64,000 bases of DNA from Meloidogyne chitwoodi (Eukaryota; Nematoda; Chromadorea; Rhabditida; Meloidogynidae). This document shows, in pieces, positions 1 through 14,100 of the stretch. Within the stretch, counting starts at the first letter, position 1, and the number at the start of each line of letters is the position of its first letter. The DNA lies in NCBI GenBank assembly GCA_015183035.1, contig JACZZP010000015.1:868001-932000 (forward strand), in the 5' to 3' direction. The translations under genes and the position numbers were made by a program. The notes under the pieces were generated by a model that worked only from the letters and a program-made list of their open reading frames with translations, was not told the DNA's origin and did not search any database.

Positions 1-1861
1 TATAGGTTTGAAACCGGGGATTCAAGGTTTAAAATATGGTTTTCCAAAAAAGGTTAAAATTAGAATTCTTCCATTTTGACCAAATTACAGACTTTAGATC
101 TAACTAACTACTCTAACAATCTGAGAAAATACTTTAAATAATTTTTAAATTAATAAAAAAAATAATTATATTTAGCTTCTTCAATGAAAAGTTTCACTGG
201 ACAATTAATATGGGAAAGATTAAGAGAGAAAATTTTAAGCGAATGGTTTCAACATCTTTGTACTTCATTTGTTTCAGATAAAGAAGCTTCTAATCATTTA
301 ATATTTTTAATTTCATTACTTGTTGATTTGGAGGTTATTTTCGAATTTTTTTATTATTATTATTTTTAATAACTTTTCTAAAATAGAATTATTCTCAAGA
401 AAACAAAAAACGTTCAAATAATAATTATTCAGTTGTAATAGCTCCAATTAATAATTATGTAAAAGAAGACAAGGTTATTAATAATTATTTTTTTAATTAA
501 TTTGTATCCTCTAATATATTTTAAATTATTTTTAAAAATAAAAATTATAAATAATTAAAAATATTAATTAGAAAATATAAATTAAATCTTTTTTTTAAAT
601 TTTTCTTTTAAGATTTCAATTATAATTCCAAAATTGCTTTATATTTTGAATGCTCATAATAGAATTTGGGCTGCTTTTTATGAAGTTCCAGATGAGTATA
701 TTTCAAAGTTTTCAAGTTTTAATCAAATATTAACATCCTCTGATAATATTCTTGGTTATTATGAGAGATTTAATGTATTTTTTTATTTAATTATTATTAT
801 TTAAAAAATATTTATTTAATTCTCTTTTTTAATGACTATTTTATAAGCAAATATATCTTTTTATTAAATCCTTAACTGTAGCTAATATTTGGCGTTTTTT
901 TGTTCTCCCAGATTCGCTTGCAATGAGTCCTTACATTTAAATTTTTTTTTAATATTTACTATTTGTTTTAAATATTAATATTTTTATTAATAATTTATTT
1001 ATTTAGCCAAATCCTCCATTAATGAATGAATTAGAAAGAAAATCATTTCTTAACAACTTAAATAATAAATTCCCTAATCCTATAGATCATCCATATATTA
1101 AAAAATCTGTTATTGTTTGTAGATTACTTGTTATTGGTATATTCAAGGCTTTACCCTTTTTTGGAAAACTATCACTAAATGATCAGGTATAAAATTAAAT
1201 CTTTCTTTTTTTTTAATTTTAAATTTAAAAAAAAAGAATATCCTTATAAATCGTCAAATAAAAACGGTTAGTATTTTACTAAAAATTTTCAATGCTATAA
1301 AATTACAAGCAAATACTTTAATTGGAACGGATGGTATAACATCAATGGATATTTATTGTGCTTATAAAAAATTCCGAGAAAATAAAAAGTTAATTTTTCA
1401 TTTTAAATAAAAATTTATTTAAAACAATTATTTTAATTTAGTTTAATGAATTTGGCTGAAAAAACATTTACAAAAGTTACAAATCCATTTCTCCAAATAT
1501 TACCAATTATTGATGAAAATGAATTTTCATTATTATTAACAATAATTTGTGCATTTGGAGGTCATTATTATTTTTTTATAAAATATTTTATTTTATTTTT
1601 TTAGCATTTTCAGAAATTTCTAAATATTCTCGTTTATTGCTACAAATTGAAAATGAATTTTATGCGAATATTCTTCTTAAATATTGCCAATTTCGTTTTG
1701 GTGATGTAAAAGGTGCTTGTCGATATGCTGAATTTATGTATTTAATTGAATGTATATTTGTTTTTGAACGTAATTTTGAATTATTTACAACATATATTGA
1801 ATTATATTATCAAGAAAAAAATAAAAATAATATTCCTGAATATTTGTTAAAAGTTATTTGA
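1..1861 (+). CDS. Nuclear hormone receptor, ligand-binding part (5' end outside window)
   Basis: At least seven exons splice into a protein typical of the divergent nematode nuclear receptor ligand-binding domain. The diagnostic stretch at about 1006-1187 ends in [16 protein letters not shown], matching the helix 3-5 signature (K.LPFF..LS..DQ) in which the domain contacts ligand and co-activator. The last exon (about 1605-1861) reads through the usual C-terminal helices and stops with TGA at 1859-1861. Bases 2-52 encode a basic segment that could be the end of the region after the zinc-finger domain, but its splice phase does not join cleanly to the next exon (from 176). No C4 zinc finger is in the window, so the DNA-binding domain lies to the left or is absent. 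Such receptors act as ligand-regulated transcription factors in the nucleus. The orphan family is greatly expanded in nematodes, so no specific name is given. Confidence 0.72.
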
Positions 1862-2569
1862 TTTATTAATAATTAAAATTAATAATTGTTTTATTATTTA
1901 AAATATATTAAAATATAATATATTTACTAAATAAATATAAATTAAATTTTTTTATTAATATTTTTTCAAAAATTCAAAAGAAATAATAATTATAAAAATA
2001 ATTATATTTAATTAAATAATAAAATTTTAAATAAAGAAAATTAATTTAATATATTCTAATGCATTTTTAAGAAATAGTTATTATCTAAAAATTAAAATAA
2101 AATATTTATTAAAATAATTTTATCATAGGAGAATTTTAAAAATAAATATTATAATATATTTGTAATTAAAAAAAATAATTTATTGGAAATTTTATTAAAA
2201 TTTTTAAAATTTAAAAAGTTAAAAGTCTAAAAATTTAAAAAAAATATTTATAATTTTCCTTTAAATTTTTATAATAATTAAAGTTTTTATTGAGTAAAAA
2301 ATATTTAAAATTAATAATTAACTAATCTTTTTTATATAAATATAGAAATAGATAAAAAATTAAAAATAATTTTTAATCGAAATAATGTTTTATTGTAATT
2401 AAATAATTAATGTTAATAAAATTTTCTAAAAATTAAATATAAATAAATAAATAAGTTATTTATATAAAAAATTAAAATAAAATATTAGCCCCAACATTTT
2501 CAGCTACTTAATAAATAAACTTTAATTTAATTTAATTATTTGGATATTTATCTTTTTAAAAATTTAAAT
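1862..2569. other. A+T-rich intergenic stretch between convergent genes
   Basis: About 700 bases of almost pure A/T between the ends of the nuclear receptor (+) and the Kunitz gene (-). It should hold both 3' UTRs. I see no open frame, RNA gene or repeat that I can support. Confidence 0.5.
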
Positions 2570-3624
2570 TTATTTAGGACAACAATGTGCAAATATTTCT
2601 AATTGAATACATTCTTCTTTTTCTGAACAAAATTCAGCATCACAAGATATACCATAATACCAAGAAGGATTTTTACCATTTTTACATTTTGGTTTTTTAT
2701 CAGTATTTTTTTCATATATTTCTTTTAAATATTTTAATTATTTATAATTTTATTTTAAAAATATTACTAATATTTTCAATATTACAACATTGAGCAGCAA
2801 AACCATGATAACATTCATAACATTGTGGGCAGTCTGTTATAATTTTATTAGAATCATCTGAATATTCATTACAAAGTCCTATAAATTCTACATCATTTTT
2901 ATAATTACATCTAAAATGAAAATCATCAGCATCAATCACTTTAAATAATAATTTAATAAATTTATATATTAAAATAATAAACTAACTAAGCCAATTACAA
3001 TTATCATAACATTCACTTTGTGAATTAAATCTATTACCATTACCTCCACAACCTTTGTAACCAAAAGGAAGACATAATTGATTCTCATTATCAAAATACC
3101 ACTTAAATTTATTAAATTAAATATTTTTTAGATATTTTAAAAGAAACTAATAACAATTTGGAAGGTTAAAAGATGTCAAAAAAATCTTGAAATAATAAAT
3201 ATATTTATTTTAACATAATTATAGACAGTCTTTTTAATATTTAGTAATTCATGAAAGACTTTCTATTATAAAAACTCTGGTTTTAATTCTCTAATATTAT
3301 TTATTTTTTATATTAATTTTTAAGAGAAATATACTTTCATTCCAGATGTATTTGTATTTAATCCTTCACCACAATTATAACCTTTATTATAATGAGATAA
3401 ACAATCTTCATTCCAATAATCAGAATATTTAAATTCAGTTGGTTCACTAAATAATTAAAAATAAATATAATTTAATAAAAAAATAAAATTAACCAAAAAT
3501 CATCTAAAAATGGAATTAAAGATTTATTTTTAGCTTCTTCTAAAGTTATTTTATTTAAAATAATTTTATTTAATAATATAATTATTAAAAATATTTTTAA
3601 TAAAATATTTAAAAATATTAACAT
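2570..3624 (-). CDS. Secreted Kunitz-type protease inhibitor with extra cysteine-rich domains
   Basis: Five exons on the minus strand. The start at 3624 gives a hydrophobic signal sequence (MLIFLNILLKIFLIILL). Next comes one Kunitz/BPTI domain split by an intron: two cysteines before the P1 loop, then WYFDNENQLC, the core FGYKGCGGNGNRF and the closing C...C pair, which makes all six cysteines. The intron after GMK is phase 0 and joins directly to WYF. After the Kunitz domain (about 2742-2935) are CNYKNDVEFIGLC and CPQCYECYHGFAAQCC, then a last exon with SWYYGISCDAEFC and FAHCCPK before the stop at 2570-2572. These short segments ending in CC resemble the lustrin-like cysteine repeats that nematode Kunitz proteins often carry. 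The expected role is inhibition of serine proteases outside the cell. Whether it is host-directed or endogenous cannot be told from sequence. Confidence 0.8.
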
Positions 3625-4116
3625 TTTTATTAATTAATTAATAAAGTTAAAATAATTTAGTGTGTGATTATGATTCATTCTTTAATTAATTAAAAAAAAA
3701 ATATATTTAATAAATAAATCAAAAAATGTCATAAAAATACTACATTAAAATTTAAATTAATATTTTTTTATAAAAATTAAAAAATTTAGGGCAACTACGT
3801 CACTCGGTTTGAGTTTAAAATTAGTAGAACACTTAAGTACAACGATTTTAACAATTAGCACATCAGAAATTAAATAATCAACTACTTCTTTCCATCTAGT
3901 AAAATTGCTAGTGGATTACTGTCAAATAATTCTTTCAATTTTGAATTTGCCTTAGAGCAGTGACTTATTAAGGAGTTCTACGGAATTAATTTATTATGAA
4001 TCTTTTAATAATTTTCTTTTGTTTATAATATTGTATTTAGTCTTATAAAATATTAAATAAAATATTATTTTATAAATTTTAATAACATTTTTGGAAATAT
4101 TTTAAATATTTCATTT
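3625..4116. other. Intergenic, upstream of Kunitz gene and downstream of TDO gene
   Basis: Roughly 490 bases containing the Kunitz promoter and the 3' UTR of the dioxygenase gene. Around 3790-3990 the base composition is a little less A+T rich, but no coding frame or RNA fold was recognised. Confidence 0.4.
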
Positions 4117-5831
<1,715 letters not shown>

Positions 5832-6536
5832 TTTCTAATATATTTTTATGCAATTTGATTATTTAATTGTATAAAATAAATTTAATTATCAGAATTATTA
5901 ATTTGATATAAAAGTAATAAATTTATCAATAATTATTATATGATTAACAATGAACTCTGGAAATGGTGGAAAGAAATTAGTGTTCACAAATAATAGAGAG
6001 GGAAGGTACATTATTTTTCGTTGAAGCAATAATATTATTTACCTATAATATTTATCATTAAATTAATTTAGTATATCAGCATGTACTCATAGCATAAACC
6101 AAATGAGTAAAATTGATAATTGTAAATATTTTTATGTTATTATATTTTTTGTCTCTTAACTCATCAGACTTATTCGAATTAATACTTAAAAACTTTTTTT
6201 ATGTTTATTCCTTTGATTACCATTTTTAAAACCTAGTCTTGCCTGGGAGTACCTTTTTTGAGGAACTCTTTTTAGCTACAATTAACATTAATAAATATTT
6301 AATAAGAAATGTGCAAATATATGCCTATTTATTTAAAGTTTAATTTAATATAAAGACCAGACAGACTTAATACCAACAGTCACTAAAATAATTTATTCCA
6401 TGTTGAAGAACATACATCATTTATATAGGTTATAAGTAAATACATAAATTATATTCAAAAACGTTTTAAATATCAACAGTGCTTTATGGTTATTGAAATA
6501 TATACAGATTTAGTATTTCAATATCATTTATTATTA
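5832..6536. other. Intergenic region between TDO and the lysine-rich protein gene
   Basis: About 700 bases. It contains the TDO promoter and the 3' UTR of the minus-strand gene to the right. Apart from the weak candidate gene at 5950-6159, I see no feature. Confidence 0.4.
5950..6159 (+). CDS. Possible small two-exon gene of unknown function
   Basis: An ATG at 5950 opens a 19-codon frame beginning MNSGNGGKKLVFTNNREG. It ends at a good donor (GGAAG|GTACAT). The next AG at 6071 (TTTAG) restores the frame and reads 28 more codons to a TAA at 6157-6159, giving about 47 residues. It is divergent from TDO by about 120 bases. There is no signal peptide or known motif, and a frame this short can arise by chance. 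Low confidence. Confidence 0.2.
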
Positions 6537-7243
6537 TTAGTCATCTCGCCCTTCTCTTTCCGACAGAAAAGCCGATATTGTAGGATAAGGATCCACTTCT
6601 TCTTTCTTCAAACATTCATTCTTGATTCTTGCCTAAAAAGAGTTCCATAAAATTAAGGGAACAATGTATGTTTACCTCTTTTTCATCAAGGGCAAATGAT
6701 CGCGGTTTGATTGGTTCCGAACTCAAATGCTTAAAAATAAAGTTTATTTACGTTAAAATAATAAAGTACTTACAACATCCGCCAGAAGTCCTTTCGACGA
6801 ATCTGAATCATCTCCATCATCATCCTTTCTCTTGCGCTTCTGTTTTTTTGAATGCCTAGAACGCTTCGATTTCTTAGAGCGCTTGGATTTCTTTGACATT
6901 TTTGATAGAGCTTTCTTAGCTGTAGTAGTTTCATCAGGGGTCACTTTTGTAATCATTCCAGCCTTCGACTTCGGCGAGTTAGGGCTGGCTTTTTTAGTAA
7001 CAGTAGTGTCATGAACTGCTACTTCCTTAAATTGACAAAATTAAGAAACAATTAATCCGATTAACTAACCTTCGCTGGAGACATATTACGAGGTTTAGTC
7101 GTCTTGACGGCTTTATTGGCAACTTTATTTGCCTTTGTCTTTTTCTTCTTAGCACAATGAAGTAACAAAGTCGTTATAGACAAAATGGTGAGCAGTGACA
7201 GAAAAGTGAACCACAAAAGCGACGTTATTGACCAAAACTCCAT
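6537..7243 (-). CDS. Single-pass membrane protein with lysine/serine-rich tail
   Basis: Four exons with consensus splice sites, one a full GTAAGT donor. The start (MEFWSITSLLWFTFLSLL) gives one N-terminal membrane helix of about 25 residues, ending before a CAKKKKTKAN stop-transfer sequence. The rest is very basic: KSKRSKKSKRSRHSKKQ and KKQKRKRK followed by an acidic DDDGDDSD patch, then a conserved-looking end EEVDPYPTISAFLSERE and GRDD with stop TAA at 6537-6539. By topology rules the basic tail should be cytosolic, although the lysine-arginine runs would also serve as nuclear localisation signals. The total is roughly 175 residues. I do not recognise the family. The ordered, less basic C-terminus contrasts with the low-complexity middle and is the part most likely to be conserved. 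Confidence 0.65.
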
Positions 7244-7685
7244 GTTTAGATCGTTTGTCCGAGATAACGGACAATGTTAGAAGCTGAATAAGAACTATAA
7301 ATCTAATAATCACAAATTCCAGTTTTTATACAAAAGTTTTTTACATTAAAAAATGGCTCTTTCGACACCCTAAGAATTTCGGTGATCCTTAAAAAATTTA
7401 TATACTGTACTTATGTAATAGATTTAAGTTTAGATGAAATGAAGTTTTTTCCCGCAAACATAAAATGAAGGATTTTTGTAAAATTATTCATTTTAGAATA
7501 ATACATTTCACATACTTGCAATAACACCATGTTTTTCAAAAATTCCTATGAAGAAAATGTTTTTCAAATAATTAATACATAATATACTTATGTATATGTA
7601 CACATTTAAATAAATTTAATTTAATAAAACGTACATACATATGTATTTTGTGATTTTATTTTAGATTTTGATTTCTTTTTCAAAT
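7244..7685. other. Divergent promoter region
   Basis: About 440 bases between two divergently transcribed genes. A TTTTATTTTAG acceptor sits at 7654-7664, just upstream of the next gene's first ATG, with no upstream coding exon visible. That is the arrangement expected for a spliced-leader trans-splice site, but it was not tested. Confidence 0.35.
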
Positions 7686-10192
7686 ATGAATAATAGTGGA
7701 TTTTTTGGTCTAAACAATACAACTAAAATTAGTCGTGATGAATTGATGGCTTATGTACGAGAAGAATTAATTTGTACTATCGGCAGTGCAGATAGTCCTG
7801 TAACTATTCCAGTTTTGATCACAATATTTAGGTTTTTTTATTTTTATAAGCGTCAAAGATTAACAAATATCAATTTGAAAAGATATATTTGATTTATTTT
7901 AAATAGATATATTTAAAGGGACGATACATCTAATGATATTGGAGTGCTTGCTGAAAAACTTGGATATCCATCTATTCCTGCTATGCTTGGATCAGATGAT
8001 TTTCGTCATATTATAGAACCTTGTTATACAGATATGGCAAAAGGTGCAGGCAATGTAAATCCTGAAAAAGTCTTTTGTTACAAAGTAATCTTCTTATTTT
8101 TTATTTTATACTCGAATTTAATCAATATTTAATTCACATGCAGATAAAACCTCGTCCGGATATTGCTCACATTTTAAGTTCGATTGAAGATTCTAGACAT
8201 TTTCGCAATGCAAAAGAAACCGAGAAATTTAAACGACTACAGGTTTAAAATAATTTTATATTCAAATTTATAATTAATTAGGTACTTGTTCGTGATCCAA
8301 AATCATGTCCTAAGATTCTTGAGGTTTAAAAATAGTTCATTAACTAAAATTTAGATTAATACAGGGAAAAGAAAATCTTTTAAAATGTTTACACAATTTG
8401 GGGGCAGAGGAAAGGGAAGTGGAATTACAAGATCTTCAGAAGGAGTATAAACTTGCATATGGCGTTGAAATGAATAAATTGGTTTTTAATTTTATTTTTT
8501 ATTATTTTGTATTTATTTTTAGGAATTAAAACGCTATTTTCCAACTGGACGACTTAAAACAATTATCGACACTTATTTATATGACGATATTGAAATTTAT
8601 ACGGACAATAATCGAACGGGATCTCTTCTTTTTAAAATGAAGCGAACAATGAAAGAAGTGCTTGCTGAGTGTGAAAAAATTCTTAAAGAACGTTTTGAGG
8701 CTATTAAGATGGAAGAAGAAGCGGAAAAACAAAAAATAAAAAACAAAATTAAGTTGAAAAAGCCAAAAACTGCACAGCCAGTACAACACAAAAAATTAAG
8801 AGTGATAAAGCCGCCACCTGAACCAAAAATTGTAATTAAATTAGTACATATACATAATTCTTTTATTCGTTTTTATTAACATTTTGCTCATTAATTTTAG
8901 AAACCAAAACCAGTTGTGAAGCCTTTAGTAACGCGTCCCAGTATTTTTTATACGGATGATGCTTTGTTAGCTAGAAACATTAATTTTGTACATAATAGTA
9001 ATTATTCTACTTCCAAAGAGGATAACGATGAAGATTCGTCAGCTATTGAATTGGAAAGCAATGAAATTGGAGGAACTGTTAGCAAGGTTTACTTTTAGGT
9101 TTTTACTTAAAAATTATAATTAAGAATCGCTATACAAGCGCTGTTGAAGGTGCTGAGTTTACTGATAGTGAAGATGATGGTTCTTATGCTGAAACGGCAG
9201 AATTTCGATTGATTGATTTAAATAATAAAGATCCATCTTCAACTAATGATACTTCTGCCCCTTCATCCAGCGAAAGCAAAAAGGAAAACTGTGATAATGG
9301 TAGAATTTAAATACTATTTAATTTAAAAATTTATTATTTTTTCATAACGAAAAATTAGCATTTTGTTTAATAATTGAATTTTTAGAAATCGACTTGGACG
9401 AATTAAAGAAATTATCAGCACAGGTTTGTTATTTATTGTACAATTAATATTATAAAAACTTAAAAGGGAAATTATTTTTTATTCATTCATTTTTGTAATT
9501 TTTGAACTATAAATTTTAGAAAAATAGCATGCGCCTTGCCATTGCGGCACAAAGTATGCGAAAAAGGAGAGAATATATTCAGCAAATGGTAAATAAAAAT
9601 AAAACGGATGCTCCAATGGAAGGTACATTTGCAGAAACGACGCGATTTGGTCGGCGTGCAAAAGAAGAGGAACAGAGACGAGAACGTGTACAAAATCTTT
9701 TAAATAAATTAAGCTCAAATAATAACTTGGTAACATCAAAATTGGTTGTCTCTAATAAATCTAATGTATTTTTTAAATGTTTTTATCAATATTTTTATAT
9801 TATTTTTTCAGGAGAAGAAATTTTTGATTGCTGCTGTAATTGCACAATTTGTTTTAGTTAATCGAGAACTTGGGGTAAATACATAAAAAAATAAAAATTT
9901 TTCTTATTTTAATTATTTCATAAATAGTTGTCAGAAGTCAAAAACATGTTGAAGTTGTTATTTTCTGAACACTACTCTGACATTGAACTTGATATGTTAA
10001 AATTTATTGAAGAATATTTACCCTGTATGAAGCTTGTTAGGGCACCAATTGAGGTTATTTTTAGCATCAAAATTTAAATTAATTTTAATTCAGCCACATA
10101 TTGTGATTGAACCGGAATGCATAAAAACATTTGTAAAGGCCTTTTGCAATCGAATTGGAAATTTCAATAATATCAATATCAGGAAGCTTTAG
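7686..10192 (+). CDS. Large charged intracellular protein, unrecognised family
   Basis: About ten exons splice in frame from MNNSGFFGLNN at 7686 to the stop TAG at 10190-10192 (about 600 residues by eye). There is no signal peptide or membrane helix. The first 150 residues look folded (RDELMAYVREELICTIGSAD, then AEKLGYPSIPAMLGSDDF). The middle is strongly charged and probably coiled-coil or disordered: a K/E-rich helix around 8637-8780, a proline-lysine segment around 8770-8940, and acidic stretches ending near 9300. An R/E-rich helix follows at 9529-9700 (AAQSMRKRREYIQQMV). The C-terminus (FLIAAVIAQFVLVNRELG to PHIVIEPECIKTFV) looks like a small compact domain. The alternation of folded ends and charged linkers suggests a scaffold or a nucleic-acid-associated protein, but no catalytic motif is visible and no function is assigned. 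Confidence 0.68.
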
Positions 10193-11108
10193 ATAATTTA
10201 TAATATTTAACTATAGGCTAATATTTCTAATTTCAATATACATATTTGCTCAGTATATGTATTAATTTCTGACTTTTTATCTCTATTTTTTAATTTATTC
10301 CAAGTTTTCATATTATAAAATTCCTTAATTAAATTGAGGTTTACTTAATGTTAAAATAACTAAAATTAAAACAAAGTTCAAAATTATTTATTATTTTCAG
10401 ATCCGTGCAATAATTATGAGTTCATTGAAAATTATTTTCTTTCTTTCCTTATATTTTAAAATATGAAATTTGATCATTTAATCGACTGCACTTCTCATTG
10501 GCAAAGCAAAAAATGTGTTGGGGATAGACAACCAACTTCGGTGGTTCATTCGATTGTCAAAACATTTAAAACTTTTCCTATTTCCCAACAGGCAGTGTAA
10601 AACTAAACTGCCTTAACATTTTGTATTGTATAATATTATAGTACGTGTGCTTTGTTTATCCGTTCTATTTTAAATACAAAAAATTACCCTTCTCAATCAC
10701 ATTCAACCCCTCCTCTTAGGCTTTTGATTTTATGTTTGCTAGGTTAGATTTGTTCATATGATAACATTATGCTAATTCAATCATTTTGCCTTTAGAATCA
10801 TCAAGTTTCTGAGAAAGGCATACCATCTCATCGATTATATTTAATCAATTAAAGTAATTCTATTTTTCCTAGCCATTAAAACCGCATCTTCGTCTAAATA
10901 AACTTTAACTTTTTTATTTAATTCATTTAATTATCCTGTTCATCGTATTTTCAACCCTGGTAGGGAAAGTTATGAAGTAACACGGAGGAGAGTGAATAGG
11001 GTTGATCTCGTTTATATTTAACACTGATTTTTATAATTATAAATTAAGAATTTTATATAGTAATATTTTAAAATTTAAGGAAAAAGAAGAATTTAGAAAT
11101 TTTAAATC
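10193..11108. other. Upstream region of hemicentin
   Basis: About 900 bases, less A+T rich than most gaps here. A strong TTATTTTCAG acceptor-like site at 10391-10400 is followed by a 16-codon hydrophobic frame, and then by an unrelated 46-codon frame (10462-10602). Neither has a recognisable product. The stretch most likely holds the regulatory region and 5' UTR of hemicentin, but no specific site could be named. Confidence 0.35.
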
Positions 11109-14100
11109 ATGCAACATGGTCAATTTTTACTTCTCTCAATTTTACTTAGCTTTGTTTTGAGTAGAACAACAACGGCAGTAAACCAAATAGATTATGGACA
11201 TCCTTTATATGAACTTCAATATGTTCAACAACCTCATAAAGAAATATATCAATTTCAAAGAGATGTTGTTGAAGATAATGTTAACGTCCAACCACCTCCT
11301 CCTCCAGATGTCTCTTCTCTCACTTTTGTTTTTGATCAGACTGGCTCGATGAATGGTTTTTATTAAGGTAACTAAAATAATGTTAAATTTACAGATGATT
11401 TGAATCAAGTGCGTCATGGTGCCAAAAGAATTTTTGAAACTGTAATGAAACAACGCAAGAAACTTATCTACAATTTTGTGCTTGTCCTTTTTCATGATCC
11501 AGGTAGATTACACTTTATTACCTCTAGAGTTAACTAAAAAAATGTTTAGAAATCAGCCTTCCATTTATCACAACAGATCCTGATCTTTTTCAACAGCAAT
11601 TGGCCTCTGTTTCTGTACAAGGTGGTGGTGACTGCCCAGAAATGGTCATTAACATTTTTAATTTAACTAATTTCTCATTTCTAGGCACTTTCTGGCATAA
11701 AGAAAGCGCTTGAGGTTTCCTTACCAGGATCTTATATTTATGTTTTCACTGATGCGCGTTCAAAAGATTTTCATCTTGAAAGTGCTGTACTAAACCTTAT
11801 ACAGGAGAAACAAAGCTCAGTTAAACTTTTAATTAATTTTTTGTTTGTAACCTTTATTTTTTATATTAAAAGGTTGTTTTCGTCATGACTGGTGATTGTG
11901 GAAACCGCTCAGCTCCTGGCTACAAAGTATTTGAACGAATAGCAGCTGCTAGTTTTGGACAAGTATTTCACTTGGAAAAATCACATGTTAATACAGGTAT
12001 ATAAATTTAGAATAAATAAAATAGGTAAATATTTTAAGTGCTTGAATATGTACGCCATTCTGTAGCCAGACGAAAGGTTCATATTCTTTATGAAGTTCGT
12101 GAATATGGTCAAACACACACTAGGTTGGAATTTCTAATATTAATATTATTTAGTATTTTCCTTAATAGTCTTGTCCCAATTGATACATCTTTCTCTGAGT
12201 TGGTCATTTCATTGGCTGGAGTACGTGACGATAGTGACTTGATGGATATTGAGTTGATTGATCCTCACAGTTAGCTTTATTGAGAAAAATTAAATTTAAT
12301 TATTTATTTTTATTTATTATCAGATCGTCGAATAGACAAATACGAACATGACGATGGCACAATAAATTTAAAAAATATAAAATTAGTTCGACTTCTTGCT
12401 CCTGTGCCAGGCATTTGGCGAGTTCGGACTAGTAGCCGATTAAAGTTTGGGCAAATAAATTTAGATTTTTAGATAAATATATGATTTTTCAGACATACTT
12501 TACTAATTTTTGGTCATGGTGATATTGACTTCAAGTATGGATTTTCCTCTCAACCAGTTTCTTCATTAGATTTAGTGTGTTTTTAAAATATTTTTATTGT
12601 AACCACTACTTTTCTTTTCTGTTATTTCAGACTCATCCACGTCCAATAGCTGGCCAACCAACATATTTACTTATTAAAATGTCAGGTCTTAGGCCACCTG
12701 GTGCTTTGGAGCATGTATCGCTTGTTGATTATTACGGAGATGAACTTTATCGAAACGAAACTCGTTTATATCCTGGAGATATTTCTTCTATTCATTTTGT
12801 TGGTCCATTGATTCCACCAAAAGTTTTCTTTTTTGTGCGTGTGAAAGGAAAAGATTCGCAGGTAAATTATTATTATTGTATTGTTTAAATTAAATTTTTT
12901 TATTTATTTTAAGAACTACGAATTTCTTCGAATAGCTCCTACAGCAATTGCGGCAGTTGATGTCATCGGTCCTCGAGCGTACATGGCTGAAAGACTTACG
13001 GCAACTGCTTACAGTCCTGTAAATCTTACTTGTTCCATCGAATCACGTGTCCCTTTTACCGTACATTGGCTATTTGGGAGTAGAACAATTGGCGGACCTC
13101 TTTTCTATGAGTTTATTTTGTTTAAAATATAAAAATTAAATAATCCATTAAAATTAATTTAAAAAATATTTTTGTCTTATTTAATATAGAAATACAGACA
13201 CTTCAACTTGGACAATTGATGCAATTACTCCTGCCCACCGTGGTTATTATACTTGTTTGGTTGTTAGCTCATTAGGCAATCATTCTGTCTCAACTTTTCT
13301 TGAATCAAAAGGTGTTTAATTTGTTTCTCAATTAGATAATGTAATTTATAAATAAATAGAATTGCCACCTGATATAATTGCTATGCGTAACGAGTCAATA
13401 CTGCTTCATGAAACTGCTTTTCTACACTGTATAACTCAAAGTATTGAACAACCACGCATCAATTGGATGCATAATCATAGCTTAAATGTTGGAAATTCAG
13501 CAAAAACAGTATGTTTTCTTATCATATTTTTGAATTATTTTTAATGATTAATTTTAAAAAATATAAATAAAACCTTTCAGTATACATATGATAATGGTAC
13601 TTTGAGAATTCATGATGCAAGTTTTGAGGATGTCGGTACATACACATGCTTTGCAAGAACTTCTGGAGGTCAAAGCGAAGAAACTTCATGGCTAACAGTT
13701 ATGCAACCTCCACGTGTACGAGTAGAACCACGAGAGATATTTAGTGTTGAAGGTACTACATTTACATTGCAATGTATTACTACCGGTGTACCAAAGCCTG
13801 ACGTAACTTGGTATTTTAGAGGTTTTATTTTCATCTAATTTTCTTTTTATTAGAATTTTTAAGGTTCTCTAATTTTTTCTGATCCTAAATTCTACATTAG
13901 TCAAAAAGATGAATTAATTGTTACTGAAGTAGATGATGAAGATGAAGGGTCATATACTTGTCAAGCTAAAAATAAGGCGGGTACAGCTTCTGCTTCTACA
14001 TTAGTTCATATTGCTGGTCCTTATTTTTTAAACAAATATTTTTTATTAAAGAAAACCTTAAATAATTGTAAATATTTGTTTATTTCTTTCAGTTCCTCCA

